A DNA stretch of 9,839 nucleotides from GCA-020356105 sp041602815 (GTDB lineage: Bacteria; Pseudomonadota; Alphaproteobacteria; UBA8366; JADFVY01): assembly GCA_041602815.1 (NCBI GenBank), contig JBFIFO010000143.1, forward strand, positions 1 through 9,839. The letters run 5' to 3'. The notes beneath the pieces are model-generated. The model was not told the DNA's origin. It saw only the letters and a program-made list of their open reading frames with translations, and did no database searches. The translations under genes and the position numbers were made by a program. This document shows positions 6,405 through 9,839 of the stretch, one piece after another. Position 1 is the stretch's first letter; each line of letters begins with the position of its first letter.

Positions 6405-7350
6405 AACGCGGTTCCGTTCCCTCGATCCTGTCGAAATAGCGCGCCCGGTAGACCAGCCGGCCGGTCTCCGGCGCCGGCGCGTCGCCGAATGCGGCGCGGT
6501 TGTGCAGCACGTTGTTCGAGATGTAGCCTTGGCCCACCTGCAGGCGCCAGTGCAGGATATCCTCGCCGTCCCCGGCGAGCAGCGCGTTGAGCGCGTCCAC
6601 CGCCGCCCGCGTCGTCTCGTCGTCCCGCCACAAAACGTTCACCTTGCGCGCCGAATAGCGCATATGGAGGACGCCGCCGCGCGCGTCAACGGAGAACACC
6701 GGGCCGACACGCGCCGGCCGGATCTCCGTGCCCCCCATCGTGTTGGCCGGGATCGTCATCGCCTGCGGGTGCATCAGCGCGGCGATGAGGGCCGGATTCT
6801 CGTCGCGCAGCCGAATATAGGCGAGGTCCGGGTCCATCAGCGCGTTGCCGCCGCCGTCGGCCGCCGCCCGCACGCAGTGCAGGATGACGCCGCGCACCTG
6901 CTCGTCGGCGCTGTTGTAGTAGCCGTCCGTGTGCCAGCTGAGCGGCCGGTCGGTATAGGGGATGTACTCGCCCGCGCCGGTGCCCGCGCGCACTTCGACC
7001 GCCGAGATGCCGTCCTCCTCGGCGCACAGGTTGCGGTCGAGGCGGCGCAGCCCGCAGGCGGCGCCGAGCTCCGCGACCGCCGCGCGCGCCGCTGCCGGCG
7101 ACAGCGCCGGTCCGGCATAGATTGCCATGTTGGACCGCCGGCAGCGATCGCGGATCGCCTCGAGCTCGGCAACCGCAGGTGTCCCCGTCGAGGAAATCTC
7201 AACCACCAGATCCCCGGCTGCGGCGATTCGCGCGGCCAGTTTCCAGTCCCGCCAGCGCCGGTAAGCATCCGCATCCGCAAGGTCGAACGGGCCGCCCTGC
7301 GGCACCGGAAGCGGATTCTGAGTCGTGAAGTTTTCTGCGGCTTTGGCCAT
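6397..7350 (-). CDS. TauD/TfdA-like Fe(II)/2-oxoglutarate dioxygenase
   Basis: The 317-aa product fits the TauD/TfdA superfamily of non-heme iron, 2-oxoglutarate-dependent oxygenases. The facial triad is visible as His140-x-Asp142 in LSWHTDGYYN and distal His283 in NNVLHNRAAF. An arginine at 302 or 304 (RLVYRARYF) is the expected 2-oxoglutarate carboxylate ligand. It is longer than E. coli TauD (283 aa) because of a distinct N-terminal region of about 115 residues. TauD oxidises taurine and releases sulfite, and other members attack herbicides, carnitine precursors or betaines, so the substrate is open. The ATG at 7350 is preferred over the one at 7407 because AAAGGGA precedes it on the minus strand and the extra residues are arginine-rich and unlike the family. 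It heads the operon with two small genes and cysG, divergent from dsrA, which makes a sulfur-containing substrate plausible. Confidence 0.87.
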   Translation of the reverse strand: MAKAAENFTTQNPLPVPQGGPFDLADADAYRRWRDWKLAARIAAAGDLVVEISSTGTPAVAELEAIRDRCRRSNMAIYAGPALSPAAARAAVAELGAACGLRRLDRNLCAEEDGISAVEVRAGTGAGEYIPYTDRPLSWHTDGYYNSADEQVRGVILHCVRAAADGGGNALMDPDLAYIRLRDENPALIAALMHPQAMTIPANTMGGTEIRPARVGPVFSVDARGGVLHMRYSARKVNVLWRDDETTRAAVDALNALLAGDGEDILHWRLQVGQGYISNNVLHNRAAFGDAPAPETGRLVYRARYFDRIEGTEPRYD

Positions 7351-7530
7351 GTTCCCTTTGATCTCCCCGGGTTCCGTTCCGCGGCGCCGACGGGCCGGAA
7401 TCTGCATCGTCGCGGACGCCGGTTAACCCGAACGAATGACAAAATTGCGTAATCTTGACACCCAGGCAACAATTCTGCTGGATTCAGGTACGCTTATTAG
7501 AATATGATAAGTTTCGCATATAAGGTATAG

Positions 7531-7552
7531 GGAATGCCAGATCGGTCATTCC
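7531..7552. promoter_or_regulatory. 22-bp near-palindrome, candidate operator for dsrA
   Basis: The outer arms GGAATG (7531-7536) and CATTCC (7547-7552) are perfectly complementary. In the full 22-bp span, nine of eleven position pairs match. It begins six bases after the -10-like TATAAG at 7519-7524 and about 90 bp before the dsrA start. A symmetric site near a transcription start is typical of a dimeric repressor operator. A hairpin in the dsrA leader RNA is the alternative. Confidence 0.45.
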
Positions 7553-7616
7553 GAGGCAAGGATGTCCCGGTCCGAAAACAAAGAGGTTCGTACCCGCAAT
7601 GGAGCCGGGTGAGTGT

Positions 7617-7633
7617 AGAGGGAACTCTGGAGG
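7617..7633 (+). promoter_or_regulatory. dsrA ribosome binding site with a small hairpin abutting it
   Basis: GGAGG at 7629-7633 is a strong Shine-Dalgarno, seven bases before the ATG at 7641. This fixes the dsrA start against the in-frame ATG at 7599. Directly upstream, AGAG (7617-7620) and CTCT (7625-7628) can pair around GGAA, a GNRA-type tetraloop. The four-pair stem is weak alone, and a regulatory effect is only a possibility. Confidence 0.5.
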
Positions 7634-7640
7634 AAAGGCG

Positions 7641-8915
7641 ATGACCAAGAAAATGCATGAGACGCCATTGCTGGACGAGCTTGAGTCCGGACCGTGGCCG
7701 AGCTTCGTGACCGGCCTGAAACGGCTGGCCAAGGACGAAGGCAAACCGTACGCCAACATGATGAAGGATCTTCTCGGTCAGCTCGAGCACTCCTACAAGA
7801 CCAAGCTGGGCTACTGGAAGGGCGGCACTGTCAGCGTCTTCGGATACGGCGGCGGCATCATCCCTCGCTTCTCGGAAGTCGCGGAGGAGTATCCCGAGTC
7901 GAAGGAGTTCCACACGCTGCGCGTCCAGCCGCCGTCGGGCATGCATTACTCGACCGACCTGCTGCGCAAGATGTGCGACGTGTGGGAGAAGTATGGCTCC
8001 GGCCTGATCGCCCTGCACGGGCAGAGCGGCGACATCATGTTCCAGGGCGCCACCACCGAAAACGTGCAGAAGGCGTTCGATGCGCTCAACAGCGAGGACG
8101 TCGGCCTTGACCTCGGCGGCGCCGGCCCGGCGCTCAGGACCTCGGTCGCCTGCGTCGGCCACGCCCGCTGCGAGCAGTCCTGCTATGACGAGGTCAAGGC
8201 CCATCGGAACATCATCAACCAGTTCCTCGACGAGATGCACCGCCCGGCCCTGCCCTACAAGTTCAAATTCAAGTTCTCGGGCTGCCCGAACGACTGCTCG
8301 AACGCGATCCACCGGTCGGACTTCGCGGTCATCGGCACCTGGAAGGACGACATGAAGGTCGACCAGGAGGAGGTCAAGGCCTACGTCAAGCGCAACGGCC
8401 GCAAGCAGGTGATCGACCAGGTCATCGCCATGTGCCCGACCCGGGCGCTGAGCCTGAACGACGACGACACGCTCGACGTCGACAACAAGAGCTGCGTGCG
8501 CTGCATGCATTGCCTCAACGTGATGACCAAGGCGCTCTCGCCCGGCGACGAGCGCGGCGCGACGATCCTGATCGGCGGCAAGCGCTCGCTGAAGATCGGC
8601 GACCTGATGGGCACCGTGGTCGTCCCCTTCTTCAAGCTGGAGACGGACGAGGACTACGAGGCGCTGACCGAGCTCGGCGAGACGGTCATCGACTTCTTCG
8701 CCGAGAACGCGCTGGAGCACGAGCGCATCGGCGAGACCATCGACCGCATCGGGCTGGCCAACTTCCTCGAGGCGATCGGCATCGAGGTCGACCCGAACAT
8801 GATCAGCCATCCCCGCACGTCGTCCTATGTCCGCACCGACGACTGGGACGAGGAGGCGGACAAGTGGTACCGCAAGAAGGCGGAGAAGAAGGGCTCGGCG
8901 GAGGCGGCCGAGTAG
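7641..8915 (+). CDS. dsrA: Dissimilatory sulfite reductase subunit alpha, probably reverse (oxidative) type
   Basis: The 424-aa product matches DsrA along its whole length, for example LLGQLEHSYKTKLGYWKGG, VFGYGGGIIPRFSEV and LRVQPPSGMHY. It pairs with DsrB in a cytoplasmic alpha2beta2 enzyme. Siroheme/[4Fe-4S] ligands are seen as Cys171 and Cys177 (CVGHARC, C-x5-C) and Cys215 and Cys219 (CPNDC, C-x3-C). A ferredoxin-like insertion supplies Cys265 (MCPTRAL) and Cys285, Cys288 and Cys291 (CVRCMHC) for another [4Fe-4S] cluster. In sulfate reducers DsrAB reduces sulfite; in sulfur-oxidising proteobacteria it produces sulfite from DsrC-bound sulfur. The close resemblance to Allochromatium-type DsrA as I remember it and the proteobacterial setting favour the oxidative type, but no tree was made. 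The start is set by GGAGG seven bases upstream. The C-terminal tail is lysine- and glutamate-rich. dsrB follows after 43 bp. Confidence 0.97.
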   Translation: MTKKMHETPLLDELESGPWPSFVTGLKRLAKDEGKPYANMMKDLLGQLEHSYKTKLGYWKGGTVSVFGYGGGIIPRFSEVAEEYPESKEFHTLRVQPPSGMHYSTDLLRKMCDVWEKYGSGLIALHGQSGDIMFQGATTENVQKAFDALNSEDVGLDLGGAGPALRTSVACVGHARCEQSCYDEVKAHRNIINQFLDEMHRPALPYKFKFKFSGCPNDCSNAIHRSDFAVIGTWKDDMKVDQEEVKAYVKRNGRKQVIDQVIAMCPTRALSLNDDDTLDVDNKSCVRCMHCLNVMTKALSPGDERGATILIGGKRSLKIGDLMGTVVVPFFKLETDEDYEALTELGETVIDFFAENALEHERIGETIDRIGLANFLEAIGIEVDPNMISHPRTSSYVRTDDWDEEADKWYRKKAEKKGSAEAAE

Positions 8916-8958
8916 GCCGCGCCGGGGCGCTTCGAACAACAGAACGGGAACTGGGACT

Positions 8959-9839
8959 ATGAGCCAAGCAGCACAACCGCGCCGCCCCGTCGAAAGTGGC
9001 GTGCCGGATCCTTTCCCCCACATGCATCCGTTGCTGAAGAAGAACTACGGCAACTGGAAATGGCACGACCGGCCGCGCCCGGGCGTCCTGCGCCACGTCT
9101 CGCATAGCGGCGACATGGTGTGGACGGTCAAGGCCGGCACCCAGCGCCAGATGGATGTCTTCACCATCCGCAAGCTGTGCGACATCGCCGACGAATTCGC
9201 GGAAGGTCACGTCCGGTTCACCGTGCGCTCCGCCTGCGAGTTCATGGTCAGCGAGGAGGGCAAGGTGGCACCGCTGATCGAGAAACTCGAGGCCGAGGGC
9301 TTCCCGGTGGGCGGTACCGGCAATTCGGTCAAGTTCATCTCGCATACCCAGGGCTGGCTGCACTGCGACATCCCGGGCACCGATGCCTCGGGCGTGGTCA
9401 AGTCGCTGATGGACGATCTCTACGACGAGTTCAAGAAGGAGGAGATGCCCAACCGGGTGCAGATCACGACCTCCTGCTGCCAGATCAACTGCGGCGGCCA
9501 GGGCGATATCGCCATCAACGTGCAGTACACCAAGCCGCCGAAGATCAATCATGACCTGGTGGCCAATGTCTGCGAGCGGCCGGCCGTGGTGGCGCGCTGC
9601 CCGGTGGCGGCGATCCGGCCGGCCATGGTCGACGGCAAGCCGTCGCTGGAGGTGGACGAGAAGAAGTGCATCTGCTGCGGCGCCTGCTATCCGCCCTGCC
9701 CGCCGATGCAGATCAACAGCGAGGAATCAACCAAGCTGGCGATCTGGGTGGGCGGCAAGCATTCCAACGCCCGCTCCAAGCCGACCTTCCACAAGCTGGT
9801 CGCGGCCGGCGTGCCGAACAACCCGCCGCGCTGGCCGGA
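8959..9839 (+). CDS. dsrB: Dissimilatory sulfite reductase subunit beta (3' end beyond the window)
   Basis: The first 293 residues of DsrB are present; the frame is open at the window edge, and the missing part is probably about 60-70 residues. DsrB carries the catalytically active siroheme. The cluster ligands are Cys136 (WLHCDIPG) and Cys173, Cys174 and Cys178 (CC-x3-C in TTSCCQINCGGQGD). These equal Desulfovibrio vulgaris Cys151, 188, 189 and 193 with a constant offset of 15. The ferredoxin domain shows Cys214 (ARCPVAAI) and the CICCGACYPPCPP run with Cys237, Cys240, Cys243 and Cys247. IWVGGKHSNAR at 262-272 is also conserved in the family. The ATG at 8959 is preceded by GGGAA at 8946-8950. 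The 43-bp gap after dsrA and the shared strand indicate one operon. Downstream genes, not visible here, would normally be dsrEFH, dsrC and the dsrMKJOP complex. Confidence 0.97.
   Translation, partial: MSQAAQPRRPVESGVPDPFPHMHPLLKKNYGNWKWHDRPRPGVLRHVSHSGDMVWTVKAGTQRQMDVFTIRKLCDIADEFAEGHVRFTVRSACEFMVSEEGKVAPLIEKLEAEGFPVGGTGNSVKFISHTQGWLHCDIPGTDASGVVKSLMDDLYDEFKKEEMPNRVQITTSCCQINCGGQGDIAINVQYTKPPKINHDLVANVCERPAVVARCPVAAIRPAMVDGKPSLEVDEKKCICCGACYPPCPPMQINSEESTKLAIWVGGKHSNARSKPTFHKLVAAGVPNNPPRWP

Larger units (their letters stand above)
7351..7640. promoter_or_regulatory. Divergent control region between the dioxygenase-cysG operon and dsrAB
   Basis: This 290-bp gap must carry promoters for both directions. 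Its middle (about 7430-7530) is clearly more AT-rich than the flanking genes. Several -10-like hexamers lie on the plus strand: TATGAT at 7503-7508 and TATAAG at 7519-7524, each five of six to consensus, but without a good -35 at the right distance. A perfect TTGACA at 7455-7460 has no good -10 17 bp away. The weak pairings suggest activator-controlled initiation. I could not fix either transcription start. Confidence 0.55.

Noticed and set aside
7351..7407. Dioxygenase start at ATG 7407
   Set aside because: There is no ribosome binding site there and the added residues are basic and atypical. ATG at 7350 has AAAGGGA just upstream.
7421..7428. GGTTAACC palindrome in the divergent region
   Set aside because: Eight symmetric bases without wider symmetry or a partner copy are too short to call an operator.
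6286..7452. 388-codon plus-strand open frame
   Set aside because: It is antisense to the dioxygenase and has Arg/Ala/Val-rich composition without recognisable motifs, whereas the opposite strand has an intact facial triad.
7455..7484. TTGACA as the -35 of the dsrA promoter
   Set aside because: The hexamers 17 and 18 bp downstream (CTGGAT and TGGATT) match the -10 consensus poorly, so I do not call this a promoter pair.
7599..7640. dsrA start at ATG 7599
   Set aside because: The internal ATG at 7641 has a strong GGAGG seven bases upstream and matches the usual DsrA N-terminus.
7497..9023. 508-codon minus-strand open frame opposite dsrA
   Set aside because: It is the antisense shadow of dsrA, whose conserved cysteines and full-length match leave no doubt about the coding strand.

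Overview
This is a high-GC, gene-dense proteobacterial window. The gene families (reverse-type dsr genes, a CysG-type siroheme synthase, an MHYT-LytTR sensor-regulator and a SARP-like regulator with a TolB/FlgO-like domain) fit a sulfur-oxidising alphaproteobacterium best. That placement is inferred from gene content, without any phylogeny.

Layout. 1-191: an upstream region with a striking series of GCGTCG direct repeats at about 11-bp spacing, then a promoter. 192-2300 (+): a membrane-anchored regulator with a SARP/BTAD N-terminus, one membrane segment, a TolB/FlgO-like domain and TPRs. It converges on a minus-strand block. 2386-3342 (-): a protein resembling the GrdB (glycine/sarcosine/betaine reductase component B) family, with no ordinary start codon. 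It overlaps the end of 3339-4427 (-), a polytopic MHYT sensor fused to a LytTR DNA-binding domain. 4428-4571 is a short regulatory gap. Next comes a tight minus-strand operon, in transcription order: TauD/TfdA-like dioxygenase (7350-6397), an unknown 63-aa protein (6404-6213), an unknown 71-aa protein (6216-6001) and siroheme synthase CysG (5984-4572). The junctions overlap by 8 and 4 bases, then leave a 16-base gap. A divergent control region of about 290 bp (7351-7640) separates this operon from dsrA (7641-8915, +) and dsrB (8959 to beyond the window end, +).

How the genes work together. DsrAB is a siroheme/[4Fe-4S] sulfite reductase. In aerobic or phototrophic proteobacteria it normally runs in reverse, releasing sulfite from sulfur bound to DsrC. 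CysG makes the siroheme that DsrAB needs, so the divergent operon looks like a cofactor and accessory unit for the dsr system. The TauD-like enzyme could release sulfite from an organosulfonate, but its substrate is not readable from sequence. The two small proteins between it and cysG are unrecognised and are the best candidates for undescribed components.

Most noteworthy signals: the four-gene operon divergent from dsrAB; a 22-bp near-palindrome in the dsrA leader; the 11-bp-phased repeats before the SARP-like regulator, which match the kind of site SARP/OmpR-type winged helices bind; and the overlapping MHYT-LytTR and GrdB-like pair with its missing start codon. No tRNA, rRNA, CRISPR array or insertion sequence was seen.
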